From DATCBF01 sp964401995 (GTDB lineage Bacteria; Actinomycetota; Thermoleophilia; Solirubrobacterales; 70-9), in contig CAYOAP010000003.1 of NCBI GenBank assembly GCA_964401995.1, forward strand, positions 62,001-126,000: 64,000 nt of DNA, in the 5' to 3' direction. The translations under genes were made by a program, and so were the position numbers. Positions 39,949 through 48,949 of this stretch are shown one piece after another; the first letter of the stretch is position 1, and the number at the start of each line of letters is the position of its first letter. The notes beneath the pieces were generated by a model. The model searched no databases. It saw nothing but the letters and a program-made list of their open reading frames with translations, and was not told the origin of the DNA.

Positions 39949-40713
39949 ATGAGCGAGAAGGCCCTGCGGATCGAGAACCTGGTCAAGCGCTACCCGACGG
40001 GAGTCGAGGCGCTGCGCGGGGTCTCGATCGAGATCAAGCCCGGTGAGTTCTACGGCCTGCTCGGGCCCAACGGCGCCGGCAAGTCGACCCTGATCCACTG
40101 CACGACGGGGCTGGCGCAGCCGACATCGGGGGCGATCGAGGTCTTCGGCCACGACGCGATTCGCGACTACGCCAAAGCCCGGCAGGCGGTCGGCCTGGCG
40201 CCGCAGGAGATCAATATCGACTGGTTCCTCACGGTCGAGGAGACGCTCGACTTCCACGCCGGCTACTTCGGGATGCCCAAGCGCGAGCGCCGCGAGCGGA
40301 CCAAAGAGCTGCTGGAGGCGTTCTCGTTGACCGCCAAGCGCGACGAGCGCACCCGCACCCTCTCCGGCGGGATGAAGCGCCGGCTGATCCTGGCCCGGGC
40401 GCTGATGCACCGGCCGCGGCTGCTGATCCTCGACGAGCCAACCGCCGGGGTCGACATCGAGCTGCGGCTGGAGCTCTGGCACTACGTCCAGAAAATCAAC
40501 CAGGAAGGGACGACGATCCTGCTCACCACCCATTACCTGGAGGAGGCCGAGCAGCTCTGCGATCAGATCGCCTTCATCGCCGACGGCCAGATCGCCGCCC
40601 AGGGCAGCAGCGCCGGCCTCGCCGAGCGCTACGGGGTCGCCAACCTCGAGGACGCCTACCTGGAGCTGGTCGGGCGCAAAGAGCTCTCGCGCTCACGGGT
40701 CGAGGTGCTCTGA
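39949..40713 (+). CDS. ABC-2 type exporter, ATP-binding protein
   Basis: A 254-residue ATPase with Walker A GPNGAGKST (about 40-48), signature LSGGMKRRLILARALM (about 139-154), Walker B LLILDEPTAGVD and the H-loop TTHYLEEAE. The sequence is of the NodI/DrrA type that drives export of drugs, polysaccharides or lipids with a single-domain permease. It overlaps that permease gene by one base. TetR regulators flank the unit. Confidence 0.92.
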   Translation: MSEKALRIENLVKRYPTGVEALRGVSIEIKPGEFYGLLGPNGAGKSTLIHCTTGLAQPTSGAIEVFGHDAIRDYAKARQAVGLAPQEINIDWFLTVEETLDFHAGYFGMPKRERRERTKELLEAFSLTAKRDERTRTLSGGMKRRLILARALMHRPRLLILDEPTAGVDIELRLELWHYVQKINQEGTTILLTTHYLEEAEQLCDQIAFIADGQIAAQGSSAGLAERYGVANLEDAYLELVGRKELSRSRVEVL

Positions 40714-41480
40714 TGAGCGCTGCCCAGATCCGCTTCATCACCCTCTGGCGGCGGGAGATCAGCCGCTTCATGAAGATCAAGAAACAGACGCTGGGCGGGC
40801 CGCTGCTGGAAACCTTCCTCTACATCTCCGTCTTCGGCGCCGCCCTCGGCTCGCGGATCAAGCAGCTGCACGGGATCGAATACATCGTCTTCGTCATCCC
40901 CGGCCTGATCATGATGGCCTGGGCGACCAACTCCTTCACCAACAACTCCTCCTCGATCCTGCAGCAGAAGTTCCAGGGGGCGATCCACGACCAGCTCTCC
41001 TCGCCGGCCTCGCCGCTGGAGTTGCTGCTCGCCTTCTCGCTCGGCGGCTTCGTCCGCGGGATGCTGGTCGCGCTGCTGACCTTCCTCGCCGCCTCGCTGC
41101 TGGTCGACCTGCCGGTCGACAACATCCTCGTCCTCGTCCCGTCGCTCTTCCTCGTCGGCTTCTTCTTCTCCCAGCTCGGGGTGCTGATCGGGGTCCGGGC
41201 CGAGCAGTTCGACGACGTCGCCTTTGCCCAGACCTTCGTCCTGCAGCCGCTGATCTTCCTTGGCGGCGTCTTCTACTCGGCGGCGCTGCTGCCCGAGCCG
41301 TTTCAGACGCTGACCAAGTTCAACCCCGTCTACTACATGATCTCCCTGGTCCGCTACGGCTTTGTCGGCTTCACCGAAGTCAGCATCCCGCTCTCGCTGC
41401 TGGCCCTGACCGCGGCCACCGTCGCCATCTTCCTCGTCAACCTGCGCCTCTTCTCGCGGGGCTACAAGCTGCGGGCGTAG
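40713..41480 (+). CDS. ABC-2 type exporter, permease
   Basis: A 255-residue membrane protein with six helices, an amphipathic N-terminal segment (FITLWRREISRFMKIKKQT), and the ABC-2 signature region FVLQPLIFLGGVFYSAALLP followed by NPVYYMISLVRYGFVG. It is the partner of the upstream ATPase. The 3' end overlaps the convergent TetR gene by 19 bases. Confidence 0.9.
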   Translation: MSAAQIRFITLWRREISRFMKIKKQTLGGPLLETFLYISVFGAALGSRIKQLHGIEYIVFVIPGLIMMAWATNSFTNNSSSILQQKFQGAIHDQLSSPASPLELLLAFSLGGFVRGMLVALLTFLAASLLVDLPVDNILVLVPSLFLVGFFFSQLGVLIGVRAEQFDDVAFAQTFVLQPLIFLGGVFYSAALLPEPFQTLTKFNPVYYMISLVRYGFVGFTEVSIPLSLLALTAATVAIFLVNLRLFSRGYKLRA

Positions 41481-42070
41481 GCCGGCTCAGCCGCTGTGCC
41501 GTAGAAGCTGAGCGAGTACTCGGCGAGGCTGGGAGCGAGGTCGGGAAGGCTGGCGGTCTCGTTTGCCAGCACCTTTTGCGCGATCTGGCCGGCGATGCCG
41601 CCGACGATCACCGATTCGACCGCTGGCGGCGGCTTCGTCGTGCCGGGCGCCCCCAGCGCGCCGAGCTGCAGCAGGCCGCCGTAGCGTCGCATCCACCCCA
41701 GGTAGTGAGCGGCGACGTCGGGGCCAGCAGCCGGGGCCTCGATCAAGACCAGCCGGGCCAGGTCAGGCTCGCGGGTAAGGAACTCGAGGCCGGCGCGCAG
41801 CGAGGCGGCGATCCGGCTGGGCAGATCCTCCTTCAGATAGCAGGGGAGGGTGAACGCCCCGAGCAGGCGCTCCTGGCAGTGCTGGTGGACGGCGACGAAG
41901 CAGGCGTGCTTGTCGCTGAACTGGTTGTAGAAGGCGCCGCGGGCGACGCCGGCGGCGCCGACGATGTGGGCGACGGTGGTCGCTCCCAGGCCGTGCTCGG
42001 CGATCACGGCCGGCATCGCGGCGACGATCCGCTCGCGCTGATCCTGAGCCACGGCCTCCGGCGAGCTCAC
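41462..42070 (-). CDS. TetR/AcrR-family regulator 1
   Basis: A 202-residue regulator. HTH: RIVAAMPAVIAEHGLGATTVAHIVGAAGVARGAFYNQF (within residues 12-50), then a helical ligand domain. The GTG start has AAGGAG upstream. It is convergent with the ABC permease gene and divergent from TetR 2; repression of the transporter is a reasonable guess. A possible operator lies just upstream of it (42082-42104). Confidence 0.85.
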   Translation of the reverse strand: MSSPEAVAQDQRERIVAAMPAVIAEHGLGATTVAHIVGAAGVARGAFYNQFSDKHACFVAVHQHCQERLLGAFTLPCYLKEDLPSRIAASLRAGLEFLTREPDLARLVLIEAPAAGPDVAAHYLGWMRRYGGLLQLGALGAPGTTKPPPAVESVIVGGIAGQIAQKVLANETASLPDLAPSLAEYSLSFYGTAAEPAYARSL

Positions 42071-42081
42071 CTCTGCTCCTT

Positions 42082-42104
42082 ATAGAAGAACGACTGGATT
42101 CTAT
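42082..42104. promoter_or_regulatory. operator candidate between divergent TetR genes
   Basis: ATAGAA (42082-42087) and TTCTAT (42099-42104) form an inverted repeat with an 11-base spacer. A second palindrome, GGTATACC, is at 42139-42146. Both fall in the 135-base divergent gap. Confidence 0.35.
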
Positions 42105-42205
42105 CCTCGAACATCTGGGTTCCCAAGGGGACGAGACGGTATACCAATCGCTTTGACGAGGTAGCGCCAGCCAAGCAGGACGATTCGAACAGGTCCGTTC
42201 CCGAC

Positions 42206-42877
42206 GTGACAGAATCGTCTTTAGTGAAGAACAGTCGTGGTTCGACAGCGGCACGGAGCGGGGTCCTTGCCAACACGATCCCCCGCGACATCGTCGCCCT
42301 CTCACAGCGGGAGCGGGTGCTGACGGCGATCGCCGAGTGCTGCGCCGAGAAGACCTACTCGGGCACGACAATCGCCGACATCGTCGCCCGGGCGGGCATC
42401 TCCCGCCGCACCTTCTACAAGCTCTTCCCCAACAAACGGGCCTGCTTCGAAGCCGCGGTCAATGCCTTCACCGAGGAGGTGGCGACGACCGTGGCCGAGG
42501 TTCGGTCGGGAGACGACCCCTGGCCGGTGGCCACCCGCAACGCGATCGCCACTGTGCTCGACCTGCTGGTCTCGAAACCGGAGTTCGCCAACCTGGCCCT
42601 GGTCGAAGCCGTCGGCGTCGAGCCGACGCTCATAAACAGCTACTGGAACCAGCTGCTCAAGGCGCTGAGGACCCAACGGCGCAGCGGCCCCGGGCTCCCC
42701 CCGCGCTCCGACGCGGCCCGCGTCGCGGTTGGAACCGGCCAGGTGATGATCGCCCAGGAGATCGCCGCCGGCCGCACCGAGGAGCTCTTCAACCTTCTGC
42801 CCGACCTGATCTACGTCGCCGCCCTCCCGTTCGTCGGCCGCGACGAGGCCCTGGAACAGGCGCGGCGGGCAAGGTGA
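42206..42877 (+). CDS. TetR/AcrR-family regulator 2
   Basis: A 223-residue regulator with an N-terminal extension of about 28 residues, then HTH: RVLTAIAECCAEKTYSGTTIADIVARAGISRRTFYKLFPNK. The IPRDIVALSQRERVL segment before the HTH recurs in TetR 3 (LSREIVARSQRERLI), so the two are paralogues. It is one base upstream of TetR 3 and probably cotranscribed. GTG start. Confidence 0.88.
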   Translation: MTESSLVKNSRGSTAARSGVLANTIPRDIVALSQRERVLTAIAECCAEKTYSGTTIADIVARAGISRRTFYKLFPNKRACFEAAVNAFTEEVATTVAEVRSGDDPWPVATRNAIATVLDLLVSKPEFANLALVEAVGVEPTLINSYWNQLLKALRTQRRSGPGLPPRSDAARVAVGTGQVMIAQEIAAGRTEELFNLLPDLIYVAALPFVGRDEALEQARRAR

Positions 42878-42878
42878 G

Positions 42879-43586
42879 ATGACGGCGCTGCACCCCGAGT
42901 CCCCTGCCCCGACCGGCCCCCTCGCCCCCAGCGGCGAGGGGCCGTGGCGGCTGCCGCGCGGGCGCCACGGCCTCTCGCGGGAGATCGTGGCCCGCTCCCA
43001 GCGTGAGCGCCTGATCACGGCGATGGTGCGGGTGACCGCTGCCAGGGGCTACCCCTCGGCGTCGGTGGCCGACGTGCTGGAGGCATCCGGCGTCGGCCGG
43101 GCCAGCTTCTACGAACTCTTCGGCGGCAAGGAGGACTGCTTCCTCGCCGCGCACAGGATGCTGGTCGACGACCTCTACGAGCAGATGAAGGCCGCCCAGG
43201 AAAAGCCGGGATCGTGGCCCGAAGGCGTCCGCCACGCGATCGCGACGCTGCTCGAATGGTTCGCCGCTGACCCCGATGTCGCCCGGGTGACCCTGGTCGA
43301 GGTCGCCGGCATCGGGCCCGGCGCCCGCCGGCTCTTCGGCGAAGACCTCGGCCGCTTCAACTCGCTGTTCGAAGGCAGCGACGGGTTCAGCGGGGCGGAG
43401 AAGGACTTCCCCAACCTCGCCGGGATCGCCGTCAGCATGATCTTCGTCCGCATCTTCGAGGAGGTCGTCCTCGGCCACGCGGCCGAGCTGCCCAGCCTCC
43501 TGCCCCAGCTCACCTATGCCGCCCTGCTGCCATTCCTCGGCGAAGAGGCCGCCCGCGCCGAGGCGGCGAAGGCCGAGGCCGGCTAG
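42879..43586 (+). CDS. TetR/AcrR-family regulator 3
   Basis: A 235-residue regulator: RLITAMVRVTAARGYPSASVADVLEASGVGRASFYELFGGKEDCF, then a helical ligand domain containing MIFVRIFEEVVLGHAAELPSLLPQLTYAALLPFLG. The same C-terminal block, including the PQL and PYLG ending, is found in TetR 4, pointing to a local gene family. The start is an ATG one base after TetR 2. It abuts the convergent dehydrogenase gene with no gap. Confidence 0.88.
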   Translation: MTALHPESPAPTGPLAPSGEGPWRLPRGRHGLSREIVARSQRERLITAMVRVTAARGYPSASVADVLEASGVGRASFYELFGGKEDCFLAAHRMLVDDLYEQMKAAQEKPGSWPEGVRHAIATLLEWFAADPDVARVTLVEVAGIGPGARRLFGEDLGRFNSLFEGSDGFSGAEKDFPNLAGIAVSMIFVRIFEEVVLGHAAELPSLLPQLTYAALLPFLGEEAARAEAAKAEAG

Positions 43587-44834
43587 CTAGAGCCGGACGA
43601 GGTTGCCGGCGGCGATGCCGCGAGTGACGCCGCGGAAGTCGACCAGCACCGGGACCGCTTTGGCGGCCGCCTCGTAATCGACGCTGGGGTGGGCGGTGAC
43701 GATCGCGGCCAGGTCTGCCTCGGCCAGCGCCGGGTCGAGATCGACCGAGCTCAAGCCGAGGTCGGGCAGCTCGGGGACGTGGGGGTCGTGGTAGGAGAGG
43801 TCGCCACCGAGGACCTGCAGCAGCTTGATGATCTTCAGCGCCGGCGACTCGCGGGTATCGCCGACGCCAGCCTTGTAGGAGGCGCCGAGGATCAGGATCT
43901 TGGAGCCGTTGACGGGTTTGCCGATGTCGTTAAGGGCGCGCTCGATCCGCTCCACGCAGAAGGCCGGCTGGGCCTGGTTGACCTTGCCGGCGAGCTCGAT
44001 GAACTCGGGGTAGAAGTCGTGCTCACGCGCCTTGAAGGCGAGGTAGAAGGGGTCGACCGGCAGGCAGTGCCCGCCCATGCCGGGGCCCGGGTCGAAGCGC
44101 ATGAAGCCGAAGGGCTTGGTCGCGGCCGCGTCGATCACCTCCCAGATGTCGATCCCAAGCCGGTCGCAGAGCTGGGCCATCTCGTTGACCAGGGCGATGT
44201 TGACCGAGCGGAAGATGTTCTCCAGCAGCTTCGAGAGCTCGGCCGTCTCCGGCGAGGAGAGGACGACGACCTGGTCGCAGATCAGCGCGTAGAGCTCGCG
44301 GGCGCGCTCGGCGCAGGCCGCGGTGATGCCACCGACCAGCTTCGGCGTGGTGCGGACCGTGTAATCGGTGCGGCCTGGGTCGATCCGCTCCGGCGAGAAG
44401 GCGAGGTGGAAATCGACGCCGACCGTCATCCCCGACTGCTCCAGGATCGGCAGCAGCTGATCGCGGGTGGTCCCCGGGTAGGTGGTCGACTCGAGTACCA
44501 CCAGCTGCCCCGGCTTTAGAACCTTTGACAAGGCATTAGCGGAGTCGAGCAAGTAGCTGAGGTCGGGCTCGCGCGAGCTGGTCAGCGGGGTCGGCACGCA
44601 GACGATGACGGCGTCGCAGGCGCCCAGCTCGGCCGGGTCGGCTGTGGCCAGGATGCGCTCTCGCAGGGGGGCCAGGGTCGCCGTTGGCACGTCCTCGATG
44701 TAGCTCTCACCACGCGCAAGGCCCTCAACCTTGCGGGCGTCGGTGTCGAGGCCGACAACCTCGTGCCCGGCTTCGGCAAAGGCGACGGCAAGCGGAAGGC
44801 CCACGTATCCGAGCCCGATGATCCCGACCTTCAT
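43587..44834 (-). CDS. UDP-sugar dehydrogenase (UDP-ManNAc/UDP-GlcNAc type)
   Basis: A 415-residue nucleotide-sugar dehydrogenase. NAD site: GIIGLGYVGLPLAVAFAEAG (residues 4-23). The central sugar region contains AFSPERIDPG. The catalytic Cys is in GPGMGGHCLPVDPFY (near residue 257), and the C-terminal UDP-binding domain starts ILILGASYKAGVGDTRESP. It oxidises C6 of a UDP-(N-acetyl)hexose to a uronic acid for surface polysaccharide. The relationship with WecC/WbpA is by general pattern; exact sugar not settled. Confidence 0.88.
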   Translation of the reverse strand: MKVGIIGLGYVGLPLAVAFAEAGHEVVGLDTDARKVEGLARGESYIEDVPTATLAPLRERILATADPAELGACDAVIVCVPTPLTSSREPDLSYLLDSANALSKVLKPGQLVVLESTTYPGTTRDQLLPILEQSGMTVGVDFHLAFSPERIDPGRTDYTVRTTPKLVGGITAACAERARELYALICDQVVVLSSPETAELSKLLENIFRSVNIALVNEMAQLCDRLGIDIWEVIDAAATKPFGFMRFDPGPGMGGHCLPVDPFYLAFKAREHDFYPEFIELAGKVNQAQPAFCVERIERALNDIGKPVNGSKILILGASYKAGVGDTRESPALKIIKLLQVLGGDLSYHDPHVPELPDLGLSSVDLDPALAEADLAAIVTAHPSVDYEAAAKAVPVLVDFRGVTRGIAAGNLVRL

Positions 44835-44841
44835 GATCGCC

Positions 44842-44847
44842 AGTCTA
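44842..44847 (-). promoter_or_regulatory. leaderless-type -10 box for the UDP-sugar dehydrogenase
   Basis: TAGACT on the minus strand, seven bases before ATG 44834. Confidence 0.5.
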
Positions 44848-44888
44848 GGGGCGGCAGGGAGCGGTTGGACAGCCCGCAGCCGCTGCCC

Positions 44889-44894
44889 TACGCT
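44889..44894 (+). promoter_or_regulatory. leaderless-type -10 box for TetR 4
   Basis: TACGCT, six bases before ATG 44901. Confidence 0.5.
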
Positions 44895-44900
44895 GGTGCA

Positions 44901-45593
44901 ATGGATTCGTCATCAGGATCGAATCCACAGCGTCCCCCGGGTGGACGCGGAGAGTCGCCCCGCGGGTACGCGGTCCGGTCGGATCGGGAGCGGCTTTTGG
45001 AGGCAATGGTTCGGGTTGCTGCGGAGAAAGGCCTCGAGGCCGCGACCGTCACCGATGTGGCGGCGCTGGGCGGCGTCTCCGAGGACCGTTTCTACGCCAT
45101 GTTCGAAGACAAGGAAGCCTGCTTCATCGAGGCCTACGACGCCATCTTCGACGTCGCTATTGCCCACATGACCGCGAGCTTCGAAGACGCCGAGGGGGAG
45201 GACTGGCCGCACCGGGTCGCCCTGGTGCTGCGAGCGCTGGTCGAGCTGCTGGCCAGAGAGGCCGCGATCGCCCGGATGGCGATGGTCGAGGTCTCCGCTG
45301 CCGGGGGCATCGCCCGCGCTCACTATCGCTCGGCGCTCGAGCGCTTCACGCCGTTCCTCGACCAGGGGCGCGAGTTCTCCGGCCAGGGCGACGAGCTGCC
45401 GGCCGACACCGCCGTCTTCGCCGTCGGCGGCGCGACCTCGATGATCTTCGACGAGTTCCGGGCGGGCCGGGGGCCGGAGCTGGAAAGGATCCTGCCGCAG
45501 CTGGTCTTCGCCGTCCTTATGCCCTACCTCGGCCCCGCTGCGGCTGAGCAGGAAATGGCGCGGGTCTCGCGGGAAAGGCTGCGACCGGCCTAA
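44901..45593 (+). CDS. TetR/AcrR-family regulator 4
   Basis: A 230-residue regulator with a short disordered N-terminus and HTH LLEAMVRVAAEKGLEAATVTDVAALGGVSEDRFYAMFEDKEACF. The C-terminus has the same LPQLVFAVLMPYLGPAAAEQE type of ending as TetR 3. ATG at 44901 is chosen because of the -10 box six bases before it; the upstream frame is antisense to the dehydrogenase. Its stop shares four bases (CTAA) with the convergent crotonase gene. Confidence 0.88.
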   Translation: MDSSSGSNPQRPPGGRGESPRGYAVRSDRERLLEAMVRVAAEKGLEAATVTDVAALGGVSEDRFYAMFEDKEACFIEAYDAIFDVAIAHMTASFEDAEGEDWPHRVALVLRALVELLAREAAIARMAMVEVSAAGGIARAHYRSALERFTPFLDQGREFSGQGDELPADTAVFAVGGATSMIFDEFRAGRGPELERILPQLVFAVLMPYLGPAAAEQEMARVSRERLRPA

Positions 45594-46342
45594 ACGCCCT
45601 CGCCGTGGCGGCCCTCGCCAGCGGCAAAACGGGCGGCGCCGCGGGCGGCGACCTCGAGCACCTCACGGCCGAGGCGGTGCTCGAGGGCGATGCCCTCCTC
45701 GAGCGGCAGGCCGAAGCCCTCGAGCGCGGCGCGGCGGTCGGCCAGCATCGTCTCCTGCGGGAAGGCGGCGATCTTCTCAGCCAGCTCCAGCGCTCGCTCA
45801 AGGTGCTTGCCGGGCGGCGCCAGCTCGTTGACGAGGCCGATCCGGTGCGCCTCCTCGGCGCCGACGGGGCGTCCGGTCAGCATCAGGTCCAGCGCCTTGC
45901 TCATCCCGATCAGCCGGGGCAGCCGCTGGGTGCCGCCGTCGACCAGGGGCACCCCCCAGCGGCGCTCGAAGAGGCCGAGGATCGAAGCCGGGGTGGCGAT
46001 CCGCAGGTCACACCAGAGCGCCAGCTCGACGCCGCCCGCCAGACACCAGCCGTCGATCGCCGCGATCGCCGGCTTTGATGGGGTCAGGCGGGTCGGCCCC
46101 ATCGGGCCGTCGGGATGGTCGACGTCGAGATCCATCGCCTTGAGGTCGGCGCCAGCGCAGAAAGCCTCGCCGCCAGCTCCGGTCAAGACCAGGACCCGTG
46201 CTCCCTCGTCGGCCTCGAAATCGCGCAGGCCCTGGCGGAAGAGGTCGGCAGTGGCAGCATCCACCGCATTCCTGCGCTCAGGCCGATCGATCGTCAAGAC
46301 CGCCGCCGCGCCGATCCGTTCGTAGCGAAGCTCCCCGCTCAT
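45590..46342 (-). CDS. enoyl-CoA hydratase/isomerase family protein
   Basis: A 250-residue crotonase. The CoA/oxyanion loops are visible as GAGGEAFCAGADLKAM (about 55-70) and IAAIDGWCLAGGVELALWCDLRIA (about 95-118). The catalytic acid region is LGLFERRWGVPLVDGGTQRLPRLIG. It acts on acyl-CoA esters, probably in fatty-acid or aromatic breakdown; substrate unknown. GGAGG precedes the ATG. Adjacent TetR 4 may control it (inference). Confidence 0.9.
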   Translation of the reverse strand: MSGELRYERIGAAAVLTIDRPERRNAVDAATADLFRQGLRDFEADEGARVLVLTGAGGEAFCAGADLKAMDLDVDHPDGPMGPTRLTPSKPAIAAIDGWCLAGGVELALWCDLRIATPASILGLFERRWGVPLVDGGTQRLPRLIGMSKALDLMLTGRPVGAEEAHRIGLVNELAPPGKHLERALELAEKIAAFPQETMLADRRAALEGFGLPLEEGIALEHRLGREVLEVAARGAARFAAGEGRHGEGV

Positions 46343-46391
46343 CGGGCGAATCCTCCCACAGCGCCGTTCATGATTATTGCCTTAAGGAGCG

Positions 46392-46420
46392 TTGATTAAA
46401 TCTGCCGATCCGTTTAGGTT
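46392..46420 (+). promoter_or_regulatory. promoter candidate of the patatin-fusion gene
   Basis: TTGATT (46392-46397), 17-base spacer, TAGGTT (46415-46420), in an A/T-richer stretch. It would give a 5' leader of about 100 bases. Confidence 0.4.
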
Positions 46421-46523
46421 TCTTTCCCACAGTACTCGCACGTTCTTTTAGGGTTGCCTGCCATCGTTGGCTCGCGCCCGCTGAGGCACAGTCACGGAGC
46501 CCGGGCATTCACACACGCCAGGA

Positions 46524-48524
46524 TTGCCGCCCACGCTGGGGCGGCTCGATGGGCTGGCGGCAGGCCCGTCCGGCAGCAGGGAACGCCGCCAGGCGATGCT
46601 CTCCCTCTCCGGTGGGGGCTACCGAGCGGCGCTCTTCCACCTCGGCGCCCTGACCCGCCTCAACGAGCTCGGGCTGCTGGCCAAGGTTGACGTGGTCGGC
46701 GCCGTCTCGGGCGGCAGCATCCTCGCCGCGCTGCTCGCCGCCCGGGTTCCCTGGCCGCTGAGCGGCGCCTACCGTGACTGGCCCGAGGAGGTGGCGGCGC
46801 CGATGCGCGAAATCGCCCGCCGCAACGCCCGGGCCCGGGCCTTCCTGCGCAGCCCAATCAGCAGCAGCGACATCGCCGCGGCCGCCCTGGAGGAACGCTA
46901 CGCCCGCGAGTTGATCGAGTCACTGGGCGGCGCGCCGCCGGAGCGGCCGCGCTTCGTCTTCGGCGGCGCCGGGCTGGTCCTCGGTGAGATGGGGGTTGAC
47001 GCCGGAACCGCCGGGCCCGGCGGCCTGCATTGGGAGATCGGCACGACGGCGAGCCCGGCCGGCTACGACGCCGCCCTGGTCGGCGATGTGATCGCCGCGG
47101 TCCGCACCGACCTCGATGCCTTCGGCGTCGCCGAGCAGGCCGTGCTCGAGAACCATGGGTATCTGCTGGCCGATGCCGCGGTGCGCGGTGGCGCGGTTGG
47201 CATCAGCGGGATCGAGCCGCTGCCGCCGGAGCCCCCTCATCCCTACTGGATGGATGAGGAGCGGGCGCGGTCGGCGCTGGCGGCGAGCTCACAGCAGACC
47301 AGGCTGGGCCGGCTGCGCCCCCGCCGCGTGAAGCGCCTGAAACGGATCGGCGAGCCGGCGACGCCAGAGCTGACGGCGCTGCTGGAACGCCACCGTCCCT
47401 GCCTTCAGTACGACTCGCTGGAGAGCTACCGGGCTGACTCGGTGGCGTTGATGACCGCGGTCTCGATCGGCCGCCGCAGCAACACCCTGCACCGCGGCGA
47501 CGGCAAGCTGATCGCCGCCGTCACCCCGACTGGCGGCGAGGCCGAGCTGACGCTCGACTTCCTCAGCGGGCCGAGCTACAGCGACGGCAGGCCGTCGCGG
47601 GCCGACGACTACCTCGACGAGTGCGGTGGGACCCATGCGGTCGACGCCGGCCTGCTGCGACAGCGGGCCGAATATGCCGACGTGGTCTACGGCCGCGGGC
47701 GCCACGACGGCGAGGGCCGGCTCTGGCTCCAGTACTGGTTTTTCTACTACTTCAACGACAAGGGGCTGCTGGGCGCCGGCCTGCACGAGGGCGACTGGGA
47801 GATGGTGCAGCTGCGGCTGGACGCCGACGGCGCGCCCGATGCCGTCACCTACGGCCAGCACTCGCGCGGCCAGCGGGCCGACTGGGCCGCGGTCGAGCAG
47901 GAGGAGACCGCCGATGGGCCGGTCGCCGTCGTCTATCCGGCGCGTGGCTCCCACGCCTCGCGGCTGCGGGCAGGGTCACACCCAGCGCCCGTCCTCGCCG
48001 ACCACAACGACGGCCTCGGCCCGCGGCTGCGGCCACGGCTGGTGACGATCGCCGACGATGGGCCGGGCTGGGTGCTGTGGCCCGGCCGCTGGGGCTCGAC
48101 CAGGCGGCGCGAGGCGTTCGAGTCCGACAGCCCGCGCGGGCCACGGGCGCAGCGGCAGTGGTGGGACCCTGCCGCCTTTCACCGCCATGCGAGGCCGGCG
48201 CCGGACCTGCCGCAGGGAGCGGCCTCGGCCCCTGCCGGCGCGCCGCCGGCCCCCAGCCTCAGCGCTTGGCGCGAGGGGGATCGGGCGATCCTCGAGTACA
48301 GCTTCCCCAGCGCGGCGGCCGATGCCGGTCGTCCAGGCCGCATCGTCGCCGGCGCCTGCGACGACAGCTCGCAGCCGCCACTGTCCCAGTCCTTCATGAC
48401 CGAAGACCGAGAGGGCTCGCTCACCCTGCAGATCCCCCCTGGCGCCTCGCCGAACCTGGTCCGGGCCAGCGCTGCGGCGGGCGACGGGACAGCCGGGGAG
48501 ACGGTCGTCGTCGCGCTCGAGTAG
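46524..48524 (+). CDS. patatin-like phospholipase fused to a Vps62-like domain
   Basis: A 666-residue soluble fusion. The N-terminal patatin-like domain has SLSGGGYRAALFHLGAL (oxyanion loop, residues 27-43), the nucleophile elbow GAVSGGS (Ser62) and a putative catalytic Asp in LLADAAVRGG, where the usual D-G-G is D-A-A. From about residue 400 a second domain reads LQYWFFYYFND, HEGDWEMVQLRLD, TYGQHSRGQ and VVYPARGSHASRL, matching the Vps62/DUF946-type plant and fungal family. A beta-rich C-terminus follows. It probably hydrolyses lipid acyl esters. The start is TTG; no in-frame ATG exists before the oxyanion loop. Confidence 0.72.
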   Translation: MPPTLGRLDGLAAGPSGSRERRQAMLSLSGGGYRAALFHLGALTRLNELGLLAKVDVVGAVSGGSILAALLAARVPWPLSGAYRDWPEEVAAPMREIARRNARARAFLRSPISSSDIAAAALEERYARELIESLGGAPPERPRFVFGGAGLVLGEMGVDAGTAGPGGLHWEIGTTASPAGYDAALVGDVIAAVRTDLDAFGVAEQAVLENHGYLLADAAVRGGAVGISGIEPLPPEPPHPYWMDEERARSALAASSQQTRLGRLRPRRVKRLKRIGEPATPELTALLERHRPCLQYDSLESYRADSVALMTAVSIGRRSNTLHRGDGKLIAAVTPTGGEAELTLDFLSGPSYSDGRPSRADDYLDECGGTHAVDAGLLRQRAEYADVVYGRGRHDGEGRLWLQYWFFYYFNDKGLLGAGLHEGDWEMVQLRLDADGAPDAVTYGQHSRGQRADWAAVEQEETADGPVAVVYPARGSHASRLRAGSHPAPVLADHNDGLGPRLRPRLVTIADDGPGWVLWPGRWGSTRRREAFESDSPRGPRAQRQWWDPAAFHRHARPAPDLPQGAASAPAGAPPAPSLSAWREGDRAILEYSFPSAAADAGRPGRIVAGACDDSSQPPLSQSFMTEDREGSLTLQIPPGASPNLVRASAAAGDGTAGETVVVALE

Positions 48525-48949
48525 GGAGCGGGCGGGCTAGTCGCTGGGCGTGATCACGGGGTCCTCACCAGCAACGCCCGGCTCCCCTTTGAAGGCGCCC
48601 CGGTCGCGGGCCAGGGAGGGCAGGTTCTCCGCAGGGCCGGGAGCAACGTTAGGGGCGAGGTCGGATGCCCCAAGAGGGAACGAAAACGCGACCGGGGATG
48701 ACGCTCGTCGCCTGCCTCGCGCGTAGCCTTCGCGCCTAGAAGCTCGTCGCGCCACCTTCGAGAGCGGCACCCTGCTTGGCTTCCGCAGGTTCCAACTCTC
48801 TCCCAGTCGCAAGGCGAATGTAGCGCCATCTCAAGCCGGGCGCCAGGGGTCCGGCGAGAGCCTTTCCGCAAACTCCGGGCAAAAGCAATCAGGCAAAGAT
48901 TCCAAAGTGGGTGGCGCTCGTCCGCACGGCGAGATACGGTCGGCTTGGG
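48525..48949. other. 425-base gap without a supported gene
   Basis: No convincing gene, RNA or terminator is seen. A minus-strand open frame (48537-48812) has a basic low-complexity first half, although its last 40 codons have a G/C-rich third-position pattern. A TACGGT box (48935-48940) lies nine bases before the sugar-permease ATG. Confidence 0.4.

Noticed and set aside
48537..48812. Minus-strand frame of 91 codons in the long gap
   Set aside because: First half is Arg/Ser-rich with no protein pattern and no ribosome site. The last 40 codons look somewhat coding, so a gene remnant is possible but not supported.
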